Assembly (NCBI RefSeq): GCF_002895565.1
Contig: NZ_AZRN01000004.1
Span: forward strand, 46,612 to 110,611
DNA: 64,000 bases
From: Petrotoga mexicana DSM 14811
GTDB lineage: Bacteria; Thermotogota; Thermotogae; Petrotogales; Petrotogaceae
Direction of reading: 5' to 3'
Both the position numbers and the translations under genes were made by a program. The notes below the pieces were generated by a model. That model had not been told where the DNA came from. It saw only the letters and a list, made by a program, of their open reading frames with translations, and did not search any database. Within the stretch, counting starts at the first letter, position 1. Each line of letters begins with the position of its first letter. Of the stretch, positions 8,639 through 18,043 are shown one piece after another.

Positions 8639-10618
8639 ATGAAAGGCATATATTCAGATCAAACTAACTCCTATTTTTATCCCGAGGAGCCAAGCATAGA
8701 TGACAAGGTAACGATTAAACTAAGAATTCCAAAATACTTAGGTAAAAGTATTGGAAGTGTTATCTTTACTCCTCAAAAAAATTTAAAAAATTATCAACAT
8801 AAACCAATGCAACTCTCAAAAGAAACTACTTACTTTTATTTTTTTGAAAGTACTTTCAAAATGCCAGATAGAATTGTTAGGTACCATTTCGAAATAGATT
8901 TAATAGAAAAGGGCAAAAAAGTGTTCTATGACGCTATGGGTATTGTAGAAAATCGTGCTATTCATGACTTTGTACTCGTCGCAGATTTTAAAACTCCAAA
9001 ATGGTCCCATGGTTCTATATATTATCAAATATTTGTTGATCGATTCAAAAACGGAGATGAAACAAATGATCCAGTATCCCATGAGTATCAATACGATGGT
9101 CAAGAAGTTTTAAAAAAAGATTGGAACTCACTGCCAGATCCTAAAAATGGTCATAGGGAGTTTTATGGCGGAGATTTACAAGGAGTTTTAGAAAAGATTG
9201 ATTACTTAAAAGATTTAGGAGTGGAAACGATTTACCTAAACCCTATCTTTGTTTCTCCAAGTCCGCACAAATATGATACTCAAGATTACGAACATGTAGA
9301 CCCTCATTTTGGGGTTATAGAGGAAGATTCGGAAGATCTGAACGAAAAGTACAAAGTCAGAACTACATCTATAAAGAACCTTGAAAAAAGCGATGAAATT
9401 CTAAAGCTTTTGATTCAAAAAGCCCATGAAAAAGATATAAAAATTATTTTAGATGGTGTTTTCAACCATTGTGGTTCTTTTCATAAATGGATAGACGAAA
9501 TGGATTTATATGGTGAAGGTAGTCTACATAGGGAGGATTCCCCTTACAAAAGTTATTTTTATTGGGACAGTGCTCAAAATAACTATGAGGGATGGTGGGG
9601 CTTTCACACCCTACCAAAATTGAATTATGGAAATATTAGTTTATGGAAATACATAGCGGATATTGGGAAAAAATGGGTTAGCGAACCTTTCAATGCAGAT
9701 GGATGGAGACTCGATGTTGCAGATGATTTAGGTAAATCTTTTGAGATGAATACAGCCTTTTGGAGATTCTTCTACAAAGTTGTAAAAAAGTCAAATCCTG
9801 AATCTATAATATTTGCAGAAATTTATAAATCACCTCTTGCTTGGTTAGAAAGAAAATGTTGGGATTCTATAATGAATTATATAACCTGTATGGATCCCGT
9901 TAGTTATTTTCTTACAGGCATGGAAAAACACAACGAGAATCACAAACCTGAGCTCTTTAAAAATGCTGAGTATTTCGTTAACTCAGTGAGATGGTCTTTA
10001 TCTCAATTACCTATGAATAGTAAATTTATTGCATTAAACCAACTAAGCAACCATGATCATTCTAGATGGATGACAAGAACTACACAAAAAGTCGGAAGAT
10101 TGGGACCGCAAACTCATGAAGAAGCTTCCCTTGGAAAGGATTTAGATGTTTTCAAAATAGGATTAGTCACAATGTTTACTCTTCCAGGATCACCAGGATT
10201 ATTCTACGGTGATGAAATAGGTTTGGAAGGTTGGACAGACCCAGATAATAGGAGACCTTACCCTTGGGGAAAAGAAAGTGAAGAAAATAAAATGTTGTTT
10301 AATTTCACAAAAGAATTAATTAAAATGTACAAAGAGCATCCTGCATTGAGAAAGGGATCTTTTGATTTTCTTGATTGGAATAGTGGATACGTATCTTACG
10401 CTTCATGGAATGAAAGTGAAAATATAGTCACCATTATAAATAGAGAAGAAAAAGAGATCGATGTTGAACTGCCATTATGGCTACTCGATAAAAAAGAAGG
10501 CAATATAACTCTTTTATTCTCAACAAAAGATTTCACTTTAGAAGATAATTCTTATAATGATGGCAAAAAATCTCTGAAAATCCCAGAGAAAACTGCCCTT
10601 GTATTTAAAATTAATTGA
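8639..10618 (+). CDS. GH13 alpha-amylase family glycosidase (cyclomaltodextrinase/neopullulanase-like)
   Basis: A 659-residue alpha-glucan hydrolase without signal peptide, so probably cytoplasmic and acting on imported maltodextrins. The N-terminal 115 residues look like a beta-sandwich of the CBM34 type, followed by the TIM barrel. Region I is DGVFNH (272-277), region II GWRLDVAD with nucleophile Asp359, region III FAEIYK with acid/base Glu394, and region IV NHDHSR with Asp473. GDEIGLEG lies downstream. An acidic insertion of about 20 residues follows the early barrel (228-247). The SD GGAGGAT overlaps the ABC-F stop codon. Subfamily GH13_20 is my best guess; the exact substrate is not evident. 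Confidence 0.88.
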   Translation: MKGIYSDQTNSYFYPEEPSIDDKVTIKLRIPKYLGKSIGSVIFTPQKNLKNYQHKPMQLSKETTYFYFFESTFKMPDRIVRYHFEIDLIEKGKKVFYDAMGIVENRAIHDFVLVADFKTPKWSHGSIYYQIFVDRFKNGDETNDPVSHEYQYDGQEVLKKDWNSLPDPKNGHREFYGGDLQGVLEKIDYLKDLGVETIYLNPIFVSPSPHKYDTQDYEHVDPHFGVIEEDSEDLNEKYKVRTTSIKNLEKSDEILKLLIQKAHEKDIKIILDGVFNHCGSFHKWIDEMDLYGEGSLHREDSPYKSYFYWDSAQNNYEGWWGFHTLPKLNYGNISLWKYIADIGKKWVSEPFNADGWRLDVADDLGKSFEMNTAFWRFFYKVVKKSNPESIIFAEIYKSPLAWLERKCWDSIMNYITCMDPVSYFLTGMEKHNENHKPELFKNAEYFVNSVRWSLSQLPMNSKFIALNQLSNHDHSRWMTRTTQKVGRLGPQTHEEASLGKDLDVFKIGLVTMFTLPGSPGLFYGDEIGLEGWTDPDNRRPYPWGKESEENKMLFNFTKELIKMYKEHPALRKGSFDFLDWNSGYVSYASWNESENIVTIINREEKEIDVELPLWLLDKKEGNITLLFSTKDFTLEDNSYNDGKKSLKIPEKTALVFKIN

Positions 10619-10647
10619 TTCGCTTTAGTTACATATATGGCTTTTTT

Positions 10648-11130
10648 CTAATGTTCTGTTATCTCACCCTTTAAAATATTAATTCCGTGTGGGATAAGAT
10701 CCTTAACAGCTTCAAAACATTCTTTAACCGCCTTAGTACTACCTGGAAAATTGATGATTAGAGTAAATTTTCTAATGCCACAAACTCCTCTAGAAAGATA
10801 TGCCATTGGGGTATTCTCCCCTGTGGCATATCTGATTTTTTCCGGAATTCCTGGAACCTCTTTTTCGATAATGTTTTTCGTAGCCTCGGGTGTAACATCT
10901 CTTGGAGCAAAACCCGTTCCTCCTGTTGTGAGTATTAAGTCTGCAATATTATTGTCGGCTACTTCTTTTAATTTTTGTTCTATTTCTTCTTTTTCATCTG
11001 GAATTATTAGGTAAAGAGTTTTAATCCAACCTTCCTCTTCAACCATCTTTATTAGTAATTCACCACTTTTGTCTTGTCTTAAACCCTTTGATCCTTTATC
11101 ACTTATTGTTATTATTGCTACTTTAATCAT
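10648..11130 (-). CDS. mogA: Molybdopterin adenylyltransferase, MogA/MoaB family
   Basis: Activates molybdopterin by adenylylation before metal insertion. The 160-residue MoCF fold shows TISDKGSKG at the N-terminus, LTTGGTGFAPRD (the MPT-binding TGGTG motif) and VTPEATKNIIEKEVPG. ATG follows GGAGGGGAAG. It is the last gene of the wtpABC-mob-moe-moa transcription unit and converges on the GH13 gene with a gap of only about 30 nt, in which I see no clear terminator. Confidence 0.92.
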   Translation of the reverse strand: MIKVAIITISDKGSKGLRQDKSGELLIKMVEEEGWIKTLYLIIPDEKEEIEQKLKEVADNNIADLILTTGGTGFAPRDVTPEATKNIIEKEVPGIPEKIRYATGENTPMAYLSRGVCGIRKFTLIINFPGSTKAVKECFEAVKDLIPHGINILKGEITEH

Positions 11131-11141
11131 TACTTCCCCTC

Positions 11142-11600
11142 CTACTCTGATACAATCGTTAATTTATCACCCGGAATCACGATGCCTCCTTCTAAAACTT
11201 TGGCGAAGATCCCCTCTGTCAGCATTATATTATCAGGATTGAATTCTCCTGCTTTCCCTATTTCGGTAATTTCGAGTAATACACTTTCACCTACTCTAAA
11301 TTTGGTTCCCACAGGGTATTTATATAACTCTATCCCTTCTATGGTTATATTCTGTGCGAAGTTGCAATATCCATCTTTTAAATTTAAATTCTTTTCTTTC
11401 ACTATCTTTTCAAGGCTTTCTATGCCCAACAGACTGACTTGCCTATGACTTTTTCCTGCATGATAGTCACCCTCAACGCCATAATTAGTTATAATGTTTA
11501 TTTTATCTTGTACTTTTTTGAGCATTCCTCTTTTTTCACATTTACAAACTTTGACTACTTTACCTTCTCTACTCATCGTTTTCTCTAACATAAGTTCCAC
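11142..11600 (-). CDS. MOSC domain protein
   Basis: A 152-residue stand-alone MOSC domain, a fold used to handle sulfur on molybdenum cofactor. It has [15 protein letters not shown], then [11 protein letters not shown] where many members have GENLT, and ends with [16 protein letters not shown]. The cysteine-containing stretch often found before the GIFA motif in similar MOSC proteins is absent here and reads [13 protein letters not shown] at 11600 is set by GGAGG 5 nt upstream; the gene overlaps the end of moaC by 32 nt. A MOSC gene between moaC and mogA is a recurrent arrangement in anaerobes. Confidence 0.85.
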   Translation of the reverse strand: MELMLEKTMSREGKVVKVCKCEKRGMLKKVQDKINIITNYGVEGDYHAGKSHRQVSLLGIESLEKIVKEKNLNLKDGYCNFAQNITIEGIELYKYPVGTKFRVGESVLLEITEIGKAGEFNPDNIMLTEGIFAKVLEGGIVIPGDKLTIVSE

Positions 11601-12051
11601 TTTTACCTCCAGTCTTTTTGAGTAATTTTATATTTTTAATCACCATATCTTTATCTACAGCCTTACACATATCGTACACAGTTAAAGCCGCTATTGAAAC
11701 ACCAGTAAATGCTTCCATTTCAACCCCCGTTTTGCCTGTTGTCCTCACCGTTGCGTAGATACCTAAAGTTGTGGCATTTTCAAATTCAAATTTTATATCT
11801 ATGCCGGTTATCAACAAAGGGTGACACATTGGGATTAACTCAGCTGTTTTCTTAACACCCATAATTCCAGCCACTCTTGCAGTTTCTAAAACAGCTCCTT
11901 TTTCTATCTGACCATTCTTTATCCTTTCAAGGGTTGATTCTTTTAGCTTTATCTGTCCATAGGCTATAGCTTCTCTTTTGGTTTCACCTTTATCTGTAAC
12001 GTCAACCATCTTTGCTCTACCTTTTTCGTCTATATGGGTAAATTCTTTCAT
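11569..12051 (-). CDS. moaC: Cyclic pyranopterin monophosphate synthase MoaC
   Basis: Second step of molybdopterin synthesis, closing the cyclic phosphate ring of cPMP. The 160 residues include [46 protein letters not shown] and the KKTGGKSG tail, covering the known active-site lysine and aspartate regions. Its ATG lies 2 nt after the moaA stop, and its SD is formed by the GGAGGA codons for the last two glycines of MoaA. Confidence 0.96.
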   Translation of the reverse strand: MKEFTHIDEKGRAKMVDVTDKGETKREAIAYGQIKLKESTLERIKNGQIEKGAVLETARVAGIMGVKKTAELIPMCHPLLITGIDIKFEFENATTLGIYATVRTTGKTGVEMEAFTGVSIAALTVYDMCKAVDKDMVIKNIKLLKKTGGKSGTYVRENDE

Positions 12052-12053
12052 AC

Positions 12054-13025
12054 CTATCCTCCAATTTGAGACATATTTTTCTTTGGGAAGAAATTATTTT
12101 TGTAAAAGTTGTGACTAATAGGTTTAAGAAGAAGAGCTTTTTCAAACTTTTCTCTCACACCTTCTGTAGAAATCTTCCCATCTTCATCGCGCATATTTAC
12201 TTCAACATCGCTGGCAAGACAAGGCCTCAAAAATCCATCAGCGGTTAATCTCATCCGATTACATGTTGAACAAAAGTTATGACTAATAGCGGTGATAAAC
12301 CCTACAGTTCCCTTTGCCCCAGGGACTTTGAAATCCTTTGAAGGGCCATTATTTTTTATATTTACAGGGACCATACCCATCTTATTGATAATTTTTTCCT
12401 TGAATTCGTTTAGAGATACATAATAATTACCAGAAAGAAGGCTTGTTTCACCCATAGGCATATATTCAATAAATCTCACGTGTAGATCTTTATCCTTTGT
12501 GAGTTCAACAAAACTTTCCAATTCACTATCGTTTAAACCCTTCATCACAACGGTATTAATCTTTACTGGATTTAAGCCAACTTCAAGTGCTGCTTTAATC
12601 CCTTCAATTGCTTGTGAAAACTCGCCCCTTCGAGTAATTGTTTTATAGGTATCGGGATTTAAAGAATCAAGACTTATGTTAACCCTAGACAAACCTGCCC
12701 TTTTTAAAGCAAAAGCATATTTTGGTAGAAGAACACCATTGGTTGTCATAGTAATATCTTCAAGTGCAGAAATTTTCCTTAACTCCTTGATTAAATCTAC
12801 TACGCCTTGCCGAACAAGAGGTTCACCACCTGTGATACGAACTTTTTTTATACCAAGTTCAGTACCTACTTCAACAATTTTGATTATTTCTTCGTATCTT
12901 AGAATACTGCTATGGGGCTTGAAAGTTACACCTTGGGGTGGCATACAATAAATACAACGTAGATTACATCTATCTGTTATCGATATTCTAAGATAATCGA
13001 TACTTCTTCCGTATTTATCAATCAT
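12054..13025 (-). CDS. moaA: GTP 3',8-cyclase MoaA
   Basis: Radical-SAM enzyme for the first step of molybdopterin synthesis. The N-terminal cluster is C20-x3-C24-x2-C27 ([13 protein letters not shown]). The C-terminal second [4Fe-4S] site is CSTCNRMRL with a later Cys in LRPCL. The chain ends in Gly-Gly, the tail required in MoaA enzymes. Its 323 residues are typical. ATG follows AAGGAGAG and lies about 20 nt from the preceding moeA/LysR gene. Confidence 0.97.
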   Translation of the reverse strand: MIDKYGRSIDYLRISITDRCNLRCIYCMPPQGVTFKPHSSILRYEEIIKIVEVGTELGIKKVRITGGEPLVRQGVVDLIKELRKISALEDITMTTNGVLLPKYAFALKRAGLSRVNISLDSLNPDTYKTITRRGEFSQAIEGIKAALEVGLNPVKINTVVMKGLNDSELESFVELTKDKDLHVRFIEYMPMGETSLLSGNYYVSLNEFKEKIINKMGMVPVNIKNNGPSKDFKVPGAKGTVGFITAISHNFCSTCNRMRLTADGFLRPCLASDVEVNMRDEDGKISTEGVREKFEKALLLKPISHNFYKNNFFPKKNMSQIGG

Positions 13026-13044
13026 TATAATTAAACTCTCCTTT

Positions 13045-14943
13045 TTAAGACATTACTTCTCCTGTATTATCTGTTCTATAACCACCTAATGCAATTACTT
13101 GGCTTTTAAACTTTTCAGAATTAATCACCTCTATAATTTTTTTCATCCTTGTATCTTGTAGAAAGTCAATTGGAATTATAAAATCATATCTTTCTTCTAA
13201 AAGAGGTATAAAATCCAAATCCATAGCATCGGCAGCTGCTTTTATCCCTAATCCTACATCTGCAGATTTATTTGCAACGGCTGCTGCAACAGCAGTGTGG
13301 GTGAATTCTTCTCTCTCGTATCCCCTAATTGATTTTGAAGGTATCTCCTTTTTGTTTAACCAATAATCTAATAATACACGCGTACCTGAGCCTTTCTGTC
13401 TATTGATGAAGTTAATATCTGGACGGCTTAAATCCTCTATCTTTTTCAATCCCAAAGGGTTACCTTTTGGTACAATTAAACCCTGTTGTCTCCAAATTAA
13501 ATTCACCATAGTTACTTTTTTATCACCTAAAATCTCTTTAACGTAAGTTTTATTGTACGTTCCACTTTGTGGATCCAAAAGGTGGGCCCCTGCCAAATGA
13601 CACTCACCTCTTTTAAGCGACATCAACCCGCCCATACTCCCCACAGATTGAATGTTAAAGTTAAATCCAAGTTTTTGAGATTTTATTTCATTAACCAATA
13701 TGTCTAATGAATAATCATGGCTTCCAATGAACAACACGTTTTTTGAAATGGAGGAGATGGGTTTCAAAATATATATTTTCACCTTTTCGTTGATACCTAT
13801 TCCTTCAGATTTTTCTGGGACAGGCATAATACCATCTGCATTCACCAGTGACTCCATGGCAGCCGATCCCCTTTTTCTGGGAACCGCTACGTATTCTCCG
13901 TCAATAAAAGCTAAATTAACCCTTAAAAATTCTTCCAACCCAACTTGTGAAGGAACTTTTCTACGAACAACCGCATTTATATATGGCATTTCTGGAACGC
14001 CCAAACTTTGCATCTGATACACAAGTGTCCGTACAAAAATATAATAATTCAGCAACGCAGAGAGGGGATAACCAGGTATACCAATTACCGGCTTGCCTTT
14101 TATAATACCTAGAATAACAGGTTTACCTGGCATTATATTAATGCCATGCACAATTACTCTTCCCACCTCATTTAAAATTTTCTCAGTGTAATCTTCCCTA
14201 CCGGCAGAAGAACCAGCTATAATGACCAAAATATCATTTTTCTCTACCTCATCCAACACTTTTTTCTTGAGATCTTCATATTTGTCAGGGAGGATCTCTG
14301 TAATTGAAACTTTTGCTCCCCATTGTTCGCCATAAATCTTCATTATAGTCGAATTGAAATCAACAAGTTGGCCTTTTTCTGGTTCCTGATTGGGTGGGAT
14401 AATTTCATCACCCGTTGGAATGATCCCTATCAAAGGCTTTTTTTTGACATTAATTTCTTTCACACCTGCTTCTAATAAAGCTCCCACATCATAAGGCCGT
14501 ATCATATGATTTACCGGGAACATTAATTGCCCTTTCATCACACTTTCTCCAATAGCTCTAATATTTTGCCATGGTGTAGCGCTTTTTTCTATAATGTAAA
14601 AATCGCCTTCATCATTTATTTCTTCTATCTTAATAACCGCATTAAATCCTTCTGGTATCGGATCCCCAGTATCAACTATAACCGCATCTAACCCTTTTTT
14701 CAACATTAATGGATTCGTTTTACTGGCTCCATATGTATTTGAAGCTTTAACCGCTATACCATCCATTGCGGAAGCATAATAATGTGGCCCAAACCTTTTT
14801 GCATATATAGCTTCTCCTGTGACTCTACCACTAGAATTTTCGGCTTTAATATTCTCTGTTTCAATAGAATAATCTTTGAAAATCTTAAAATATTCATCCA
14901 TAGCTTTTTCTAAAGAGACTTTTTCTAAATATATTTTACTCAT
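13045..14943 (-). CDS. MoeA-like domain fused to a LysR-type substrate-binding (periplasmic-fold) domain
   Basis: A 632-residue fusion. The N-terminal 400 residues are MoeA-like (SSGRVTGEAIYA, YASAMDGIAV, IIPTGDEIIPP, IAGSSAGREDYTEKIL, GKPVIGIPGYP). The C-terminal 220 residues are a PBP-like domain (LFIGSHDYSLDILV, CHLAGAHLLDPQSGTYN, NRQKGSGTRVLLDYWL). This architecture is known in anaerobes and may couple metal insertion to binding of an oxyanion or cofactor. It has no signal peptide and no DNA-binding helix-turn-helix, so it is not a LysR regulator. ATG follows AAGGTGG. It stands beside a stand-alone moeA. How the two divide the work is unknown. Confidence 0.9.
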   Translation of the reverse strand: MSKIYLEKVSLEKAMDEYFKIFKDYSIETENIKAENSSGRVTGEAIYAKRFGPHYYASAMDGIAVKASNTYGASKTNPLMLKKGLDAVIVDTGDPIPEGFNAVIKIEEINDEGDFYIIEKSATPWQNIRAIGESVMKGQLMFPVNHMIRPYDVGALLEAGVKEINVKKKPLIGIIPTGDEIIPPNQEPEKGQLVDFNSTIMKIYGEQWGAKVSITEILPDKYEDLKKKVLDEVEKNDILVIIAGSSAGREDYTEKILNEVGRVIVHGINIMPGKPVILGIIKGKPVIGIPGYPLSALLNYYIFVRTLVYQMQSLGVPEMPYINAVVRRKVPSQVGLEEFLRVNLAFIDGEYVAVPRKRGSAAMESLVNADGIMPVPEKSEGIGINEKVKIYILKPISSISKNVLFIGSHDYSLDILVNEIKSQKLGFNFNIQSVGSMGGLMSLKRGECHLAGAHLLDPQSGTYNKTYVKEILGDKKVTMVNLIWRQQGLIVPKGNPLGLKKIEDLSRPDINFINRQKGSGTRVLLDYWLNKKEIPSKSIRGYEREEFTHTAVAAAVANKSADVGLGIKAAADAMDLDFIPLLEERYDFIIPIDFLQDTRMKKIIEVINSEKFKSQVIALGGYRTDNTGEVMS

Positions 14944-14990
14944 TTATCCACCTTCTTGAATTCAATTTACTACCTTGAAAAGCTCTTATA

Positions 14991-15113
14991 TAGCGCCCCT
15001 TCGCCCCGCTTCCCACCCATAAGGAAAAGACTGGCAGCCTCTTTGTCCTATTGCCCACCTATAAGGATAAAGGAGTTTTAGCCCATTTACCCTCAGCCTA
15101 ACCATAAAGATAA
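14991..15113. repeat. GC-rich repeat cluster inside the moe operon
   Basis: The 176-nt gap between the two moeA genes holds TAGCGCCCCTTCGCCCC (14991-15007), identical to the last 17 bases of the window. Three imperfect units of a CCCACCxATAAGGAxAA motif follow at about 15012-15028, 15054-15070 and 15097-15113, a period of 42-43 nt; the third is degenerate. There is no reading frame. It may be a dispersed REP-like element inserted within the operon. Three degenerate units are not enough to call a CRISPR array. Confidence 0.6.
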
Positions 15114-15119
15114 ATAGAA

Positions 15120-16355
15120 TTAGTATAAATAGACATCTACCGTTTCTTCTTTATTGAGTCCTTCTTTGTTAGCATCTATTTTTATATAACCATCTGCATA
15201 AACAAATTTTGATATCATTGCTGATTCACCGACTATCGGCTCAGCGATGTGATTCTTTTCAGCAGTTTCAATCAATCGAACTGGGATGTACTCTTCTCTT
15301 CCCTTGTCGGAATCCAAATTTCTACTTAACTTTGCTTTAATATTACATTTTATGCTTTTTTCTTTTATACCCATTATCTTCTCTACCAATGGTTTAACAA
15401 TCACCTGGGTAATGATAAAGGATGATGAAGGGTGGCCGGGTAAGCCTAAAATAGGCTTGCCTTCAACTACTGCAAAAATTGTAGGTTTACCGGGCTTGAT
15501 CGTAATTCCTTGAGACAATACACCAGGTTCCCCTAAAGAATTCAAAACTTCTACCGTCATGTCTTTGACTCCTACAGAACTACCTCCAGAGATCAGAATC
15601 AAATCGCAATCTAAATTGTTTTTTATATTCTCTCTCAAAAAATCAAATTTATCTGGAATTATCCCAACGTATCTAATTTCTGCACCTACTTCTTCTAATG
15701 TTGTTCCTATTGTGTAGCTATTTATATCCCTGATTTCACTGACTCCAGGAACACTTTCAGGGGAGACTAATTCGTCTCCTGTGGCAATTACAGCTACTTT
15801 TGGTTTTTTATAAACTTCAACATCAGTTATTCCTAAGCCTGCTAGAGCACCTACATCCTGTGGCCTGATCTTATGGTATTTATTTAAAAGTACCTTCCCC
15901 TTAGGAATATCTTCACCCTTATAAACTACATTTTCACCGACTCCGACAGAACGATTGATTTCAATCATTTTTTCACCAACGTAATCAACATATTCTACCA
16001 TAACGACCGCATTTGATCCTTCTGGCAACATTCCACCCGTTGGAATTTTTACAGCCTCACCAACTTCAACCCTTACCTTTGTTTCTTGCCCCATAAACAC
16101 TTCACCTTTAACGTTCAAATAGATAGGCATACTTTCCGAGGCACCAAAAGTATCCTCCGCTTTCACAGCGAAACCATCAACAGTTGATCGGCTAAAAGGT
16201 GGAAGATCGATGGGAGAAAATAAATCCTCCGCTAAAATTCTCCCATTTGACTCTTTAAAGTTTATCGTTTCTGATGGTAACGAGCCCTTATTTAGGCTTT
16301 TATCGACAATTTCCCAAAACATTTCTGGGGTATTTAAATCCAAGAATTCAGACAT
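15120..16355 (-). CDS. moeA: Molybdopterin molybdenumtransferase MoeA
   Basis: Inserts molybdate or tungstate into adenylylated molybdopterin. The 411 residues carry SNGRILAEDLFSPIDLPP, FSRSTVDGFAVKAEDT, VAVIATGDELV, ILISGGSSVGVKDMT and GKPILGLPGHPSSSF, the full set of MoeA motifs, and a C-terminal domain IV. ATG follows GGAGG. Two moeA paralogues in one operon are known in organisms that use both metals, or where one is fused as here; a tungsten-specific role is inference. Confidence 0.95.
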   Translation of the reverse strand: MSEFLDLNTPEMFWEIVDKSLNKGSLPSETINFKESNGRILAEDLFSPIDLPPFSRSTVDGFAVKAEDTFGASESMPIYLNVKGEVFMGQETKVRVEVGEAVKIPTGGMLPEGSNAVVMVEYVDYVGEKMIEINRSVGVGENVVYKGEDIPKGKVLLNKYHKIRPQDVGALAGLGITDVEVYKKPKVAVIATGDELVSPESVPGVSEIRDINSYTIGTTLEEVGAEIRYVGIIPDKFDFLRENIKNNLDCDLILISGGSSVGVKDMTVEVLNSLGEPGVLSQGITIKPGKPTIFAVVEGKPILGLPGHPSSSFIITQVIVKPLVEKIMGIKEKSIKCNIKAKLSRNLDSDKGREEYIPVRLIETAEKNHIAEPIVGESAMISKFVYADGYIKIDANKEGLNKEETVDVYLY

Positions 16356-16370
16356 ACTTAGCCTCCGTCT

Positions 16371-16982
16371 CTATTTGAATAAACCAAGCTGACAGTACCG
16401 AACTTTGATGTTTTGATCATCCAACAATTTCCCAAATTTAGGTAATTTGATATTCAATGCTTTACAGATAGCGTGTGCATTAAAACAACTCACTTGTTCA
16501 AAATTAATCTTGAATTTCATACTGTTTCCGTCTTTGATTAACTCTTCAAGGTTTTCTCTATTGATTATAATATCGGCTTTACTTTTGGCTTTAGTTGCCG
16601 ATTCTTTTTCTTGTGTATCATCAGAATCAATGTAAAAAACTAAAGTTGGTCTAACAAAATCTAGGATACTGTTTCCTTCAATGATCAAATATTCTATATC
16701 CTCATCTAAGAGCTTGCGTGCCCTTCTATAACCTTCCAACAATCCTTCATAATTTGTTTTTAGTAAGATTACATTTTGCGCTCCAGATCCTTTAAAAAGC
16801 GAAGTATCTTTACCTTTCTCGTTGATAATTGAAGGATCATCCGTAACTTCTATTTCCTTATTATTTTTATGGAGAGACGTTTTTATCACTCCAACGTGAC
16901 AGTTTAAATTCTTTATCATTTGTGAAATTAAAGTAGATTTACCTACATTACTCGATTTTCCACCAACAACGATCGTAACCAA
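16371..16982 (-). CDS. mobB: P-loop protein of the MobB type
   Basis: A 203-residue GTP/ATP-binding protein. Walker A is GGKSSNVGKST near the N-terminus, followed by LISQMIKNLNCHVGVIKTS, the lysine-rich start shared with MobB (molybdopterin-guanine dinucleotide synthesis accessory protein). The C-terminal half is divergent, contains CFNAHAICKALN and is not clearly MobB. UUG at 16982 is set by GGGAGG 7-8 nt upstream. Position between wtpC and moeA supports a role in cofactor delivery. The family name is less certain than the pathway. Confidence 0.7.
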   Translation of the reverse strand: MVTIVVGGKSSNVGKSTLISQMIKNLNCHVGVIKTSLHKNNKEIEVTDDPSIINEKGKDTSLFKGSGAQNVILLKTNYEGLLEGYRRARKLLDEDIEYLIIEGNSILDFVRPTLVFYIDSDDTQEKESATKAKSKADIIINRENLEELIKDGNSMKFKINFEQVSCFNAHAICKALNIKLPKFGKLLDDQNIKVRYCQLGLFK

Positions 16983-16999
16983 AAAAAGTTCCTCCCATC

Positions 17000-18043
17000 T
17001 TAGTAAACATGCACCGCAGAGGCTTTGAATGTAACAAAAACCTTTTTATTTTCTACTAAATTTAACTCTTTCAACGACTGCCTTGTTATATACACCACCA
17101 AAGGAATACCGATATCCACAGTAACATGAACTATAGATAATTGTTCACAAATCCGTTTTATTACTCCAGGGAAAACATTCCTAGCGCTTGAATCAAGAGG
17201 TTTTATAGATAACAATATATCTTCAGGTCTGATAGAGATATTAACGTTCCCTTTCTTTTCAGTAGCCACCCTTATTTTCAATCCATTTACTGAAACATAG
17301 GTATCAGAATCATCATTAATTATTTCTCCTCGAAAAATATTTCTAACCCCTGTAAATTGAGCAACAAAATCAGAATTCGGTTTGTTGAACACATCTTTTG
17401 AATCACCATCTTGAACGATCTTCCCATCTTTCATTATAGCGATTTTATCCGCTAAAGAAAATGCTTCATTAAAATCATGTGTTACATGAATTGTAGTAGT
17501 CTTGAGCTGTTTATGTAAGTTCTTCAAATCTTCTATAAATTTTTCTTTTGTTTGAGGATCTAATGCACTTAAAGGTTCATCTAACAACAAAATTTGTGGA
17601 GAAGTAATTAAAGCCCGTGCAAGAGCTACTCTTTGTTTCTCTCCTCCACTTAGATTCTTCGTTTTTCTTGTGAGTAAATGTTCTATGCGAAAAAGCTCTA
17701 CTATGTTGTTTAATAGATATCTAATCTCATCTTTTTTAACTCTCCTCGATTTTAATCCAAAAACAATATTCTCTTCCACATTTAGATGTGGAAAGAGCAT
17801 GTAATCCTGATAAACCATTCCAATATTTCTCTCTTCAGGAGGTAAATTTGTAATTCTTTTCTCACCAATAAACACATCCCCAAAGTCGGGTTTTATTAAA
17901 CCTGCTATAATCTCAAGAATCACTGTTTTACCTACACCTGTTGGCCCCAAAATTACAAAATACTCGTTATCTTCGATATTCAAACTGATATCTTCTAAAG
18001 AAAACTTTTTAAATCTCTTCGATATATTCGCGATTTTAATCAA
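17000..18043 (-). CDS. wtpC: Tungstate/molybdate ABC transporter, ATP-binding protein
   Basis: The 347-residue ATPase of the oxyanion importer. It has Walker A GPTGVGKT, signature LSGGEKQRVALARAL, Walker B ILLLDEPLSALDP and the switch histidine in IHVTHDFNEA. The C-terminal 110 residues form a TOBE/MOP-like domain (VNISIRPEDILLS), which in this family can bind the oxyanion. The UUG start overlaps the wtpB stop by 8 nt. Naming as Wtp rather than Mod follows the neighbouring WtpA-type binding protein. Confidence 0.9.
   Translation of the reverse strand: MIKIANISKRFKKFSLEDISLNIEDNEYFVILGPTGVGKTVILEIIAGLIKPDFGDVFIGEKRITNLPPEERNIGMVYQDYMLFPHLNVEENIVFGLKSRRVKKDEIRYLLNNIVELFRIEHLLTRKTKNLSGGEKQRVALARALITSPQILLLDEPLSALDPQTKEKFIEDLKNLHKQLKTTTIHVTHDFNEAFSLADKIAIMKDGKIVQDGDSKDVFNKPNSDFVAQFTGVRNIFRGEIINDDSDTYVSVNGLKIRVATEKKGNVNISIRPEDILLSIKPLDSSARNVFPGVIKRICEQLSIVHVTVDIGIPLVVYITRQSLKELNLVENKKVFVTFKASAVHVY

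Noticed and set aside
13045..14943. LysR-type transcription factor
   Set aside because: Only the substrate-binding fold is present; the N-terminus is MoeA and there is no helix-turn-helix.
15012..15113. Three spaced repeat units resembling a tiny CRISPR array
   Set aside because: The units are imperfect, the third is degenerate, no cas gene is near, and the flanking GC-rich block recurs as a dispersed repeat.
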